Position numbers and translations under genes: made by a program. Shown here piece by piece: positions 28,777-37,263 of a stretch of 64,000 bases of DNA. The DNA is from Pelomonas caseinilytica (lineage in GTDB: Bacteria; Pseudomonadota; Gammaproteobacteria; Burkholderiales; Burkholderiaceae_C): contig NZ_JAJTWT010000016.1 in assembly GCF_021353235.1 (NCBI RefSeq), positions 1 through 64,000 of the forward strand, read 5' to 3'. The notes below the pieces were generated by a model. The model was not told where the DNA came from, made no database searches, and saw nothing but the letters and a program-made list of their open reading frames with translations. Position 1 is the stretch's first letter. Each line of letters starts with the position of its first letter.

Positions 28777-28844
28777 GCCACAGAGGCACAGAGGCACAGA
28801 GGCCGCGGATTGACGCCCTCTCTGTGTCTCTGTGCCTCTGTGGC
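28777..28844. repeat. CACAGAG-type hairpin repeat, copy 1
   Basis: Positions 28777-28802 and 28819-28844 pair at 24 of 26 bases. Both arms are built of short CACAGAGG/CCTCTGTG units repeated two to three times. It sits between mutL and the pseudouridine synthase gene. Copy 2 is at 30110-30193. This is a dispersed intergenic hairpin family, not a coding region. Confidence 0.85.
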
Positions 28845-28890
28845 TGTGTTCAATCGACCCGAGCCCGCAACGGCAAGATCGACGACTGAC

Positions 28891-30090
28891 ATGGCCACGC
28901 TCACCCTCAAGAACAAGAAACCCGCCGCCAAGACCCGCACCGCGGAGGGCGAGAAACGCGCCCCGGTGCGTGGCAAGGGCGTCTCCAAACCGCGCCCGAC
29001 GCTGGCCCAGGCGCAGGCCGAGCGGGCCGAGCGCGAAGAGCAGTTCCTGCAAAGCCAGCAACGGCGCGAGCGCCCCGCGCCCCTGCGCGAAGAGCACCCG
29101 GCCCGACCCAAGGCCGGCGCCTTCAAGCCCGAACGGCCGCCGGCAGGCCACCCGCCGCGTGGCGATGCGCCACCGCGAGGCCCACGCGCCCGCCCCGACG
29201 AGCGGCCCGCACCGGGCCGCCCGCCGCGCGTCGACCAGCGCCGCGTGGCCAACCGCGGCCCGGGCCTGGAGCCGCCCCAACGCCCGCAGCAGCGCCTGAA
29301 CCCGGCGCGCCAGGTCGACGCCGAGGACGGTGACCGCCTGTCCAAGCGCATGAGCGAGCTGAAGATGGCCTCGCGCCGCGAGGCCGACGAGTGGATTGCC
29401 GCCGGCTGGGTCCGCGTCAACGGCAAGGTCGCCGTGCTGGGCCAGCGTGTCGTCGGCGACGTGCAGATCGACATCGACCCCGCCGCGCGCCAGGCCCAGG
29501 CCCAACTCGTGACCGTGCTGTTGCACAAGCCGATCGGTTATGTCTCCGGCCAGGCCGAGGACGGCTACGAGCCCGCCGTCGTGCTCTTCCAGCCCGAGAA
29601 CCGCTGGAAGGACGACCCCTCCGGCATCAAGCCCCATCCCAACCACCACCGCCACCTCGCCCCCGCGGGCCGGCTGGACATCGACTCCACCGGACTGCTC
29701 GTGCTGACCCAGGACGGCCGCATCGCCAAGGCCCTGATCGGCGACGACTCGCTGATCGAGAAGGAGTACCTCGTGCGGGTGGAATTCGTCGGCCACGCGG
29801 TGCCGGAGGGCACCCTGCCCAATGCGGCCCTCGCACCGGAGAAGCTCGCCCTGCTCAACCACGGCCTGGAACTCGACGGCGAGCCGCTCAAGCCCGCCAA
29901 GGTGAGCTGGCAGAACGAGCAGCAGCTCCGCTTCGTGCTGCGCGAGGGCAAGAAGCGCCAGATCCGCCGCATGTGCGAGCTGGTCGGCCTCAAGGTCGTG
30001 GGCCTCAAGCGCGTGCGCATCGGCCGCATCCCGCTCGGCCACCTGCCCGTCGGACAGTGGCGTTATCTGGCGCCGTGGGAACGGTTCTGA
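28891..30090 (+). CDS. Pseudouridine synthase, RsuA/RluB/RluF family
   Basis: Isomerises a uridine in rRNA. The 399-residue product has an N-terminal S4 RNA-binding domain (about residues 148-195, [19 protein letters not shown]) and a catalytic domain with the nucleophile Asp263 in [11 protein letters not shown]. The RQIRRMCE motif and IEKEYLV favour RluF (23S rRNA U2604) over RluB, but I leave the symbol open. Residues 1-145 are a long Arg/Pro/Lys-rich, presumably disordered, tail not found in E. coli RluF. ATG 28891 is chosen because the upstream extension is translated hairpin repeat. Flanked on both sides by CACAGAG-type repeats. Confidence 0.9.
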   Translation: MATLTLKNKKPAAKTRTAEGEKRAPVRGKGVSKPRPTLAQAQAERAEREEQFLQSQQRRERPAPLREEHPARPKAGAFKPERPPAGHPPRGDAPPRGPRARPDERPAPGRPPRVDQRRVANRGPGLEPPQRPQQRLNPARQVDAEDGDRLSKRMSELKMASRREADEWIAAGWVRVNGKVAVLGQRVVGDVQIDIDPAARQAQAQLVTVLLHKPIGYVSGQAEDGYEPAVVLFQPENRWKDDPSGIKPHPNHHRHLAPAGRLDIDSTGLLVLTQDGRIAKALIGDDSLIEKEYLVRVEFVGHAVPEGTLPNAALAPEKLALLNHGLELDGEPLKPAKVSWQNEQQLRFVLREGKKRQIRRMCELVGLKVVGLKRVRIGRIPLGHLPVGQWRYLAPWERF

Positions 30091-30109
30091 CCGCGGTCCC
30101 GGGAAAACC

Positions 30110-30193
30110 GGCCACTGAGACACAGAGACACAGAGAAATCGGGGAATAGACGCGTGCAACCGAGCTTCTCTGTGCCTCTGTGTCTCTGTGGCC
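30110..30193. repeat. CACAGAG-type hairpin repeat, copy 2
   Basis: Positions 30110-30137 and 30166-30193 pair at 26 of 28 bases, with the arms again made of ACACAGAG/CTCTGTGT units. It ends 20 bases before the miaA start codon, so it would lie in the miaA leader of any read-through transcript. Confidence 0.85.
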
Positions 30194-30212
30194 GTGTTCG
30201 GCTGTTTTCGGC

Positions 30213-31139
30213 ATGATGGCGCGCCCCCCCATCTGCCTGGCCGGTCCCACCGGTTGCGGCAAAACCGCGGCAGCCCTGGCCATTGCCGAGGTGCTGCCCG
30301 TCGAGATCATCAGCGTCGACTCGGCCCTGGTCTACCGCGGCATGGACATCGGCACCGCCAAGCCGAGCGCCGCCGAGCGGGCCGCCGTGCCCCACCACCT
30401 GATCGACATCCTCGACCCGACCGGCAGCTACTCGGCCGCCGAGTTCGTGCGCGACGCCAGGCGCCTGGCCGGCGAGATCGCCGCACGCGGCCGGCTGCCG
30501 CTGCTGGTGGGCGGCACCATGCTGTATTTCAAGGCGTTGTTCGACGGCCTGTCTGCCCTGCCCCAGGCCGATGCCGAGCTGCGTGCGCAGATCGACGCCG
30601 AGGCCGCGGAGCTCGGCTGGCCGGCCCTGCATGCCGAGCTGGCGCGCCTGGACCCACCCACGGCCGAACGCCTGGCGCCCAATGACAGCCAGCGCATCCA
30701 GCGGGCCCTCGAGGTCATCCGCCTCACTGGCCAGCCGCTGAGCGCCCTGCACGCCGCCTCGCGCGACGAGGGGGTCGACTGGCCGCTCTTCTCGCTGGAG
30801 CCCGCCGACCGCGGCTGGCTACACGAGCGACTGGCGCAGCGCTTCGACGCCATGCTGGCTGCGGGCCTGGTCGAAGAAGTCCGGGCCTTGCGGGCGCGCG
30901 GCGACCTCAGCCTCGCGCTGCCGTCCATGCGCTGCGTGGGCTATCGCCAGGTCTGGGAGGCGCTGGATGCCGACGACTTCACCACGCTGCGCGAGCGCGG
31001 CATCGCCGCGACGCGCCAGCTCGCCAAGCGCCAGGTCACCTGGCTGCGCAGCATGCCGCGCCGACGCGTCATCGCCTGCGACGGCCCGCAGCCGGTGCCC
31101 GAGCTGCTGGCCGGGCTGCAAAGGTTGCTGAACGCATGA
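30213..31139 (+). CDS. miaA: tRNA dimethylallyltransferase MiaA
   Basis: Adds a dimethylallyl group to adenosine 37 of tRNAs reading codons starting with U. The 308-residue product has the P-loop GPTGCGKT at residues 11-18, the substrate loop [18 protein letters not shown], and the later [29 protein letters not shown] and KRQVTWLR motifs, all standard. ATG 30213 (or 30216) follows a hairpin repeat, and no good ribosome binding site is visible. The stop overlaps the following ABC gene by 4 bases. Many relatives place miaA after mutL, as here. Confidence 0.97.
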   Translation: MMARPPICLAGPTGCGKTAAALAIAEVLPVEIISVDSALVYRGMDIGTAKPSAAERAAVPHHLIDILDPTGSYSAAEFVRDARRLAGEIAARGRLPLLVGGTMLYFKALFDGLSALPQADAELRAQIDAEAAELGWPALHAELARLDPPTAERLAPNDSQRIQRALEVIRLTGQPLSALHAASRDEGVDWPLFSLEPADRGWLHERLAQRFDAMLAAGLVEEVRALRARGDLSLALPSMRCVGYRQVWEALDADDFTTLRERGIAATRQLAKRQVTWLRSMPRRRVIACDGPQPVPELLAGLQRLLNA

Positions 31140-31789
31140 CGGTGCTGTCCGCCCGAGGGCTGGCCAAGAGCTATGCCGACACGCCGGTCTTCGCCGGCAT
31201 CGACCTGGACCTGCAGGCCGGCGAGATCGTCGCCTTGCTGGGCGAGTCGGGCAGCGGCAAGTCGACGCTGCTGAACTGCCTGGCCGGGCTGGACGAGGCC
31301 GATGCCGGGGCCATCACGCTGGCGGGGCAGGACCTGCGCGGTCTCGACGACGAGGGCCGCTCCGCGCTGCGGCGCCGTTCGCTGGGCTTCATCTTCCAGG
31401 CCTTCCACCTGCTGCCCCACCTGAGCGTCGCCGACAACGTGGCCCTGCCCTTGCGGTTGCTCGGACAGCGCGACGACGGCCGGGTCGCGGCCATGCTCGA
31501 GGCGGTCAACCTCGCCGCACTGTCGGCACGGATGCCGCGGCAGCTCTCGGGCGGCCAGTTGCAGCGCGTGGCGATCGCCCGGGCGCTGGTGCACCGGCCC
31601 GTGCTGGTGCTGGCCGACGAGCCGACCGGCAACCTCGACGCCCGGCATGCGGCCGAGGTGCTGGAGCTGCTGAGGCGGTGCACGCACGAGGCGGGGGCGG
31701 CGTGCCTGCTGGTGACGCATTCGGAGGTGGCGGCGCAGGCGGCGGATCGGCGGCTGCGGCTGGATGCGCGCGGGTTGCACGTCGCATGA
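31136..31789 (+). CDS. ABC transporter ATP-binding protein, LolD/MacB type
   Basis: A 217-residue ATPase with Walker [10 protein letters not shown] (36-44), signature [15 protein letters not shown], Walker [14 protein letters not shown] and the switch His in LVTHSE. This subclass works with FtsX/MacB-type permeases in lipoprotein release or mechanotransmission rather than classical import. The obvious partner is the FtsX-like permease at 32481, but a 0.7 kb palindromic repeat element sits between them. It is coupled to miaA by an ATGA overlap. Confidence 0.92.
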   Translation: MTVLSARGLAKSYADTPVFAGIDLDLQAGEIVALLGESGSGKSTLLNCLAGLDEADAGAITLAGQDLRGLDDEGRSALRRRSLGFIFQAFHLLPHLSVADNVALPLRLLGQRDDGRVAAMLEAVNLAALSARMPRQLSGGQLQRVAIARALVHRPVLVLADEPTGNLDARHAAEVLELLRRCTHEAGAACLLVTHSEVAAQAADRRLRLDARGLHVA

Positions 31790-31799
31790 CGGTGGGGAG

Positions 31800-32442
31800 G
31801 TGTTGCTTGCTTTTGCGTGCGGCGCCTTGGTGGCCAGGCCCATGCCGGGAATTCGCCCCGGCGGGCGACCTACTTTCTTGGGCGCCCAAGAAAGTAGGCA
31901 AAGAAACCGCCCCCGAACCGCCCGCCCCGCCGCTGCGCGGCGGGGTTCCCTGCGCTGCTCAGGCCTTGAGGGCCCGCGCAAAACTCGCTTCGCTACGCTC
32001 CGCTCAAACAGTTGCGCGGAGTCAGTTGTTGAAGCGAGCTTCGCTCGCGCCCTCAAGGCCTTGCGCTGCTCGGCGGGCTCAAAGGGGGAGTGAAGGAACA
32101 GCCGGCGCCAGCCGGCTGGCGCGTTTGGCTGTTGGCTGTTTCGGCTGTTTGGGGCCTCCCCTTCTAAACCGCCGAGAAGCGCAGAAGCCCGAGGCGCGCG
32201 CGCAGCGCGCTTCAACAACTGACTCAGCGCCACTGTCTGACCGTAGCGAACGCAGTGAGCGAAGGGAGTTTGGCGCTGGCCTCGGGCTTCGAGCATCGCA
32301 GGGCACCCACCCGCATCGCGGGTGGGCGGTTTTGCAGGGGCCGCTCTTTGCCTACTTTCTGGCGGGCCAGAAAGTAGGTCGCCCGCCGGGGCGAACTCCC
32401 GGCACGGTGCTCCGAGTCGAAAGGCTTTCAGCAAAAGCGACC
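31800..32442. repeat. Large palindromic intergenic repeat element, copy B
   Basis: The 691-base gap between the ATPase and permease genes has no credible gene. Outer arms 31843-31878 and 32369-32404 match at 35 of 36. On the left, 31870-31897 is a perfect 28-bp palindrome (arms CTACTTTCTTGGGC and its complement). On the right, 32351-32363 and 32366-32378 form the matching hairpin with changed but compensating bases. Internal arms around 32020-32055 and 32195-32232 also pair imperfectly (sharing TCAGTTGTTGAAGCG and its complement). Architecture and the right-end sequence GGCTTTCAGCAA match copy A at 11298-11991. Confidence 0.82.
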
Positions 32443-32480
32443 CACCAGCCGCGCCAGCAAAGCACACGCGCCCTCGTCTC

Positions 32481-35027
32481 ATGACCCTCTGGCGCCACTT
32501 CACCTGGCCCGCCTGGCGCGACCACCCCGGCCGCGTGCTGCTGGCCATCCTCGCCGTGACCCTGGGTGTGGCCCTCGCCTTCGGCGTGCACCTCCTCAAC
32601 GGCGCCGCCCTGGCCGAATTCGCGCGCGCCGCCCGCGGCGTCAACGGCCAGCCCGACCTGGTGCTGCGCGCCCGCTCCGGCCCGCTCACCGATGCCGACC
32701 TCGTCGAGCTGCTGGAGCGCCCCGCCGTGGCAGCCGCCAACCCGGTGCTCGAGGCCGTGGCCCTGTGGCCCGGCCAGGCCGGGCCCGATGGCCGGGCCCT
32801 GTCCATCCGCCTCGTCGGGCTGGACCCCCTCGCCCTGCTCGCCTCGGCCGCAGGCGCCCGGCCGCTGGCCCCCGAACTCGTGCCGCAGGTGGAAGGCGGC
32901 ACCGCCGAGGCCCTGGCCGCCCGAACCGTGCATCTCAACGGCGCCGCGCGCGCCCGCCTGCCCGCGGGCGCCACCACGCTCAGGCTGCGCCTGCCACAGC
33001 CCGGCAGCGGCGCCCCGCGCGACGTGGAGCTGCAGGTCGGCGGGCGCATCGCCGCCGGCAGCACGCCGCTGGGCGTGCTCGACATCGCCGATGCCCAGCT
33101 CCTGTTCGGCCGCCTCGGCAGCCTGGACCGCATCGACATCCAGCTCGCGCCCGGCATCGACGCCGCCGCCTTCACCGCCAGCCTGCCACCGCGCTGGCGC
33201 GCCGAGCCTCCCGCCGACGAGGGGGCCCGGCTGTCCGACCTGACCCGGGCCTATCGCGTCAACCTCGGCCTGCTCGCGCTGATGGCGCTCTTCACCGGCA
33301 GCTTCCTGGTCTACGCCGTGCTGTCGCTGGCCACCGCCCAGCGCCTGCCGCAGTGGGCGCTGGTGGGCGTGCTGGGGGTGTCGGCACGCATGCGCTGGCG
33401 GCTCATCCTCATCGAAGGCCTGGTGATCGGCAGCCTGGGCACCGTGCTCGGCCTGGCCCTCGGCGTGGGCCTGGCGGCGGGTGCGTTGAAGCTGCTGGGC
33501 AGCGACCTCGGCCTGCACGCGGCCGGCGGCTCGTCGGCCGACCTGCTCTTCGCCCAACCGCTGCTGATGCCTGCCGTGGTCTACGCCGGGCTGGGCCTGG
33601 CCGCGGCGCTGGTGGCCTCGCTGGCCCCGGCGCTGACCGTGCGGCGCATCGCTCCGGCCCTGGTGCTCAAGGGCCTGGGACTGCCTGCGGGGCGTACCCT
33701 GCCTGCCTGGGCCGGCCTGGGCCTGCTGGCTCTCGGCGCGGCGCTGGCGTGGGTGCCGCCGCTGTGGGGCGACACGCCGGTGGCCGCCTACCTGGCCATG
33801 CTCTGCCTGCTGGCGGGCGGGCTGGCCCTGGTGCCGGCCCTTGTGCGCGGCATGACGGCCCTGCTGGAGAGACTGCCGGCCGGCCCGCTGCTGCTGCTGG
33901 CCCGCGAGCGCAGCCGCGACCAGGCCACCGAGGCACGGCGCTCGCTGGCCGGCGTGCTCGTCGCCCTGGCGCTGGCGGTGGCGATGACGGTCATGATCGG
34001 CAGCTTCCGCGAGTCGCTGACGCGCTGGCTGGACCAGGCCCTGCCGGCCGACCTCTACGTGCGCGCCGCCCTGCGCGGGGCGGACGGCCTGCCGGCGCCA
34101 CTGCAGCCGGCCGTGCTCGACGCCCTGGGCCGCCTGCCCGAGATCGCCCGCAGCGCGCCACAGCGCACCGCTCGCCTGCGGCTGCGCCCCGAGGCCGAGC
34201 CGGTGGCGCTGACGGCACGTCAGCTGGACACCGGCGGCCTGCCCTTGGTGGAACGCTGGACGGGCGCCGCAGCGGCGGACACCCTGGCCGTGTGGGTGAA
34301 CGAAGCGGCCCGCGACCGCGATGGACTGGTACCGGGACGCGTGTTTACCGCCGAGCTGGTGGACGGAGACCGCCGGCTGCGCCTGCAGGTGCGCGGCGTC
34401 TGGCGCGACTACTCGCGCCAGAGCAGCGCCCTGTGGATGGACCTGGCCGACTACCGCCGTGCCAGCGGCGACACCGGCACCAGCGAGCTGGCGCTGTGGC
34501 TGGCGCCGGGCCGCAGCCTGGACGCCGCACGGGCCGCCGTGCGCCGCGTGGCCGGCGACGACGTGGAAATGGCCGCCGCGGGCGAGCTGCGCACCTTGTC
34601 GCTGCAGATCTTCGACCGCAGCTTCGCCATCACCGTCTGGCTGCAGGCCGTGGCCCTGGCGGTGGGCCTGTTCGGCGTGATCGCCAGCCAGTCGGCCCAG
34701 GCCCTCGCCCGGCGCCGCGAGTTCGGCCTGCTGCGCCACCTCGGCCTGTCGCGGCGCGAGCTGCTGCGCCTGCTCGGGCTGGAGGCCGGCCTGCAGGCCG
34801 GCGCGGGCGCCCTGGCCGGGCTGGCCCTGGGCCTGGGCCTGAGCCTGGTGCTGGTCTATGTCGTCAACCCGCAGAGCTTTCACTGGACCATGGACCTGCA
34901 CCTGCCGCTGGCGCGGTTGGCCGCCCTGGTGGGCCTGGCCTTCGCCGCGGCGGTGGGCGCTTCGCTGCTGGCCGGCCGCCGCGCCCTCGGCCCCGACGCC
35001 GTGCGCGCCGTGAGGGAGGACGCCTGA
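32481..35027 (+). CDS. FtsX/MacB-type ABC transporter permease
   Basis: An 848-residue inner-membrane permease with an N-terminal membrane segment (HPGRVLLAILAVTLGVALAFG), a large periplasmic section, and two FtsX-type membrane blocks. One block lies in the middle (about residues 260-420) and one at the C-terminus (LQAVALAVGLFGVIASQSAQALARRREFGLLRHLGLSRRELL, given as landmark). It is the likely partner of the LolD-like ATPase upstream, forming an AttFG-like exporter. ATG 32481 is chosen because the membrane segment follows; the frame opens earlier inside the repeat element. The stop overlaps the next start (TGATG). Confidence 0.9.
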   Translation: MTLWRHFTWPAWRDHPGRVLLAILAVTLGVALAFGVHLLNGAALAEFARAARGVNGQPDLVLRARSGPLTDADLVELLERPAVAAANPVLEAVALWPGQAGPDGRALSIRLVGLDPLALLASAAGARPLAPELVPQVEGGTAEALAARTVHLNGAARARLPAGATTLRLRLPQPGSGAPRDVELQVGGRIAAGSTPLGVLDIADAQLLFGRLGSLDRIDIQLAPGIDAAAFTASLPPRWRAEPPADEGARLSDLTRAYRVNLGLLALMALFTGSFLVYAVLSLATAQRLPQWALVGVLGVSARMRWRLILIEGLVIGSLGTVLGLALGVGLAAGALKLLGSDLGLHAAGGSSADLLFAQPLLMPAVVYAGLGLAAALVASLAPALTVRRIAPALVLKGLGLPAGRTLPAWAGLGLLALGAALAWVPPLWGDTPVAAYLAMLCLLAGGLALVPALVRGMTALLERLPAGPLLLLARERSRDQATEARRSLAGVLVALALAVAMTVMIGSFRESLTRWLDQALPADLYVRAALRGADGLPAPLQPAVLDALGRLPEIARSAPQRTARLRLRPEAEPVALTARQLDTGGLPLVERWTGAAAADTLAVWVNEAARDRDGLVPGRVFTAELVDGDRRLRLQVRGVWRDYSRQSSALWMDLADYRRASGDTGTSELALWLAPGRSLDAARAAVRRVAGDDVEMAAAGELRTLSLQIFDRSFAITVWLQAVALAVGLFGVIASQSAQALARRREFGLLRHLGLSRRELLRLLGLEAGLQAGAGALAGLALGLGLSLVLVYVVNPQSFHWTMDLHLPLARLAALVGLAFAAAVGASLLAGRRALGPDAVRAVREDA

Positions 35028-36097
35028 TGTCCGTGCGGCCCTTGCCACTGCCGTTGCCCCGCCGCGCCCTGCTGCTGGCGGCCCTGCCCCTGCCCGTGCG
35101 GGCGGCGGCGACCGAGCTGCGCTTTCCGGCCGACTTCGGCGCCCATCCCAGGCAGGCCATCGAGTGGTGGTACCTGACCGGGCTGCTGTCGGACCTGGAT
35201 GGCGGGCCGCCGCGCTTCGGCTACCAGCTGACCTTCTTCCGCATCCCCGGCCCAGCCGCGGACGACCATCCCAGCGGCCTCGCGGCCCGGCAGCTGCTGC
35301 TGGGCCACGTCGCCTTGTCGGACCTCGGCGCCCGGCGCCAGCGCCACGCGCAGCGGCTGATGCGGGGCCTGCCCGGCGCCGTTTACACCACCGTGGGCGA
35401 CTGCCGGGTGAAGCTGCGCGACTGGCTCCTGCAGCGGCGCGGCACCAGCTACCGCGCCGCCTTCACCGGCCCGGGCTTCAGCCTCGACCTCGAAGTGCTC
35501 ACACCCCTGCCGCCGCTGCTGCAGGGTGAGGCCGGCCTCTCGCGCAAGGGGCCGCAGCCCGAGCAGTTCAGCTTCTACTACTCCCGGCCCCAGTTGACCG
35601 GCGCGGCGACGCTGGAGGTCGACGGCCGCAAGCTCGCCCTCGGCGCCAAGGGCTGGCTGGACCATGAATGGAGCGACAACGTCCTCGGCGACGCCGTCGG
35701 CTGGGACTGGCTGGGCGTCAACCTCGACGACGGCCGGGCGCTGACCCTCTTCCAACTGCGCCATGCCGACGGCCGCCGCTCTTTCGCGGGCGGCAGCCTG
35801 CGCACGCCCGGCCAGCCCGACCGCAGCTTCGCGCCGCAGGAGGTGCAGATGACGCCCCTGCGCCACTGGACCAGCCCCGCCACCGGCGCCCGCTGGCCGG
35901 TCGAATGGCGGCTGCAAAGCCCCGCGGGCGAGATGCGCCTGGCCGCCTTCTTCGACGAACAGGAGATCGACGCCCGGCGCAGCAGCGGCCTGGTCTACTG
36001 GGAGGGCGCGGCCCGGCTGTTCGACACCTCGAACCGGCCGCTCGGCGCCGGCTACCTGGAATTGACCGGGTATGTCGGCAAGCTGCCGCTCCCGTAG
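35027..36097 (+). CDS. AttH/CrtC-like lipocalin-fold secreted protein
   Basis: A 356-residue protein with a signal peptide ([20 protein letters not shown]) and the tandem lipocalin-like fold of the AttH and hydroxyneurosporene-synthase-like family. Hallmarks are HPRQAIEWWYLTG, GYQLTFFR, QFSFYYSRPQLTG, KGWLDHEWS and WDWLGVNLDDGRALTLFQLR. In other bacteria attH-like genes sit directly after an ATPase and an FtsX-type permease, exactly as here, so a role with that exporter is likely. A carotenoid hydratase role is unlikely because no carotenoid genes are near. Confidence 0.88.
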   Translation: MSVRPLPLPLPRRALLLAALPLPVRAAATELRFPADFGAHPRQAIEWWYLTGLLSDLDGGPPRFGYQLTFFRIPGPAADDHPSGLAARQLLLGHVALSDLGARRQRHAQRLMRGLPGAVYTTVGDCRVKLRDWLLQRRGTSYRAAFTGPGFSLDLEVLTPLPPLLQGEAGLSRKGPQPEQFSFYYSRPQLTGAATLEVDGRKLALGAKGWLDHEWSDNVLGDAVGWDWLGVNLDDGRALTLFQLRHADGRRSFAGGSLRTPGQPDRSFAPQEVQMTPLRHWTSPATGARWPVEWRLQSPAGEMRLAAFFDEQEIDARRSSGLVYWEGAARLFDTSNRPLGAGYLELTGYVGKLPLP

Positions 36098-36114
36098 CCC
36101 ACAATCGCCGGCCC

Positions 36115-37263
36115 ATGGCCCCACATCCCGCACGCCAACCCACGCGGCCCACCTTCGGCTGGGACAACCTGCGCGGCGAACGCGCCGCCGGCCTACCCGC
36201 CGTCGACGACCTGCCCCACCGGCACGCCCTCACCAGCGGCCGGGCCGCGCTGTTCGCGGCGATGCGTGCGCTGGGCGTCGGCCCCGGCGACACCGTGCTG
36301 GCGCCCAGCTACCACTGCCCGACCATGATCGCGCCGCTGCGCGCGGCCGGTGCCACCGTGCAGTTCTATCCGCTGGGCCCCGACGGCCTGCCCCGGCTGG
36401 ACACCATCGCCGCGGCGCCGGGCGCCAAGGCCATCGTCGTCGCCCAGCTCTTCGGCCTGCCCCGCTCGCTCGCGGCCGTGCGGGCCTGGTGCGACGCCCA
36501 CGGCCTCGCCCTCGTCGAGGACTGCGCCCACAGCTTCTTCGGCCAGGCAGGCGAGCGGCCCGTCGGCCGCTGGGGCGACCTCGCCACCGCCAGCCTGACC
36601 AAGTTCTTCCCCGTGCCCGAGGGCGGCCTGCTGGCCGCCGCCGCGCCGCTGCCGGCCCAGGCCCTGCGGCCCGCGGGCGCCAAGGCCCAGGTCAAGGCCT
36701 GGGTGGATCTGCTCGAACGCGGCAGCGAGCAGTCCCGGCTCACGGGCCTGAACACACCGCTGCGCGCCCTGTTCCGGCTGAAGAACGGGCCGCCGCGACC
36801 TGCCTCGGGCGGTGCGCCGGTGGAGCTCGACGAGGCCGGCTTCATGGCCGACTGCGACCTCGCTCGCATCGAGAGCGCGCCGACCGCCCTGGCCCGGCGC
36901 CTCTTCGCCGGCCTGCCGCGCGGGCGCATCGTGGCGCGCCGCCGCGCCCACTACGAGGCCCTGCACCGGCTGACGCAGGCCCTGCCCGGCGCGCGCCCCC
37001 TCCTCGGCCCGCTGCCCGCCCAGGCCGCGCCCTACGCGATGCCGCTGTGGCTGGACGACCCCGAACCCGCCTACGCCGCCCTGCGCGCCGCCGGCTGCGC
37101 CGTCTTCCGCTGGGACCGTGTCTGGCCCGGCGTGCCGCGTTTCGACGACGACCACGGCGCGCGTTGGCGCCACCACGTGCTGCAGTTGCTCTGCCAACAG
37201 GACCTGACCGAGCCCATGCTCGCCCGCACCGCCGAGGTGCTGACCCGAACGCTGACCCGATGA
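36115..37263 (+). CDS. DegT/DnrJ/EryC1/StrS-family aminotransferase
   Basis: A 382-residue PLP-dependent enzyme of the sugar aminotransferase family. The fold-type I features are visible: ALTSGRAALFAAMRALG at the start, APSYHCPTMIAPL, the PLP-ring aspartate region VEDCAHSFFG, and Lys163 in SLTKFFPVPEGG for the Schiff base. No sugar-nucleotide genes adjoin it, so the substrate is unknown; orphan members next to ABC exporters occur in polysaccharide or lipid modification. ATG 36115 gives the family N-terminus. The stop overlaps the exporter start by 4 bases, so both are translated together. Confidence 0.88.
   Translation: MAPHPARQPTRPTFGWDNLRGERAAGLPAVDDLPHRHALTSGRAALFAAMRALGVGPGDTVLAPSYHCPTMIAPLRAAGATVQFYPLGPDGLPRLDTIAAAPGAKAIVVAQLFGLPRSLAAVRAWCDAHGLALVEDCAHSFFGQAGERPVGRWGDLATASLTKFFPVPEGGLLAAAAPLPAQALRPAGAKAQVKAWVDLLERGSEQSRLTGLNTPLRALFRLKNGPPRPASGGAPVELDEAGFMADCDLARIESAPTALARRLFAGLPRGRIVARRRAHYEALHRLTQALPGARPLLGPLPAQAAPYAMPLWLDDPEPAYAALRAAGCAVFRWDRVWPGVPRFDDDHGARWRHHVLQLLCQQDLTEPMLARTAEVLTRTLTR

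Noticed and set aside
28777..30193. CACAGAG repeats as a CRISPR array
   Set aside because: The repeats are self-complementary hairpin arms without regularly spaced unique spacers, and no cas genes are present.
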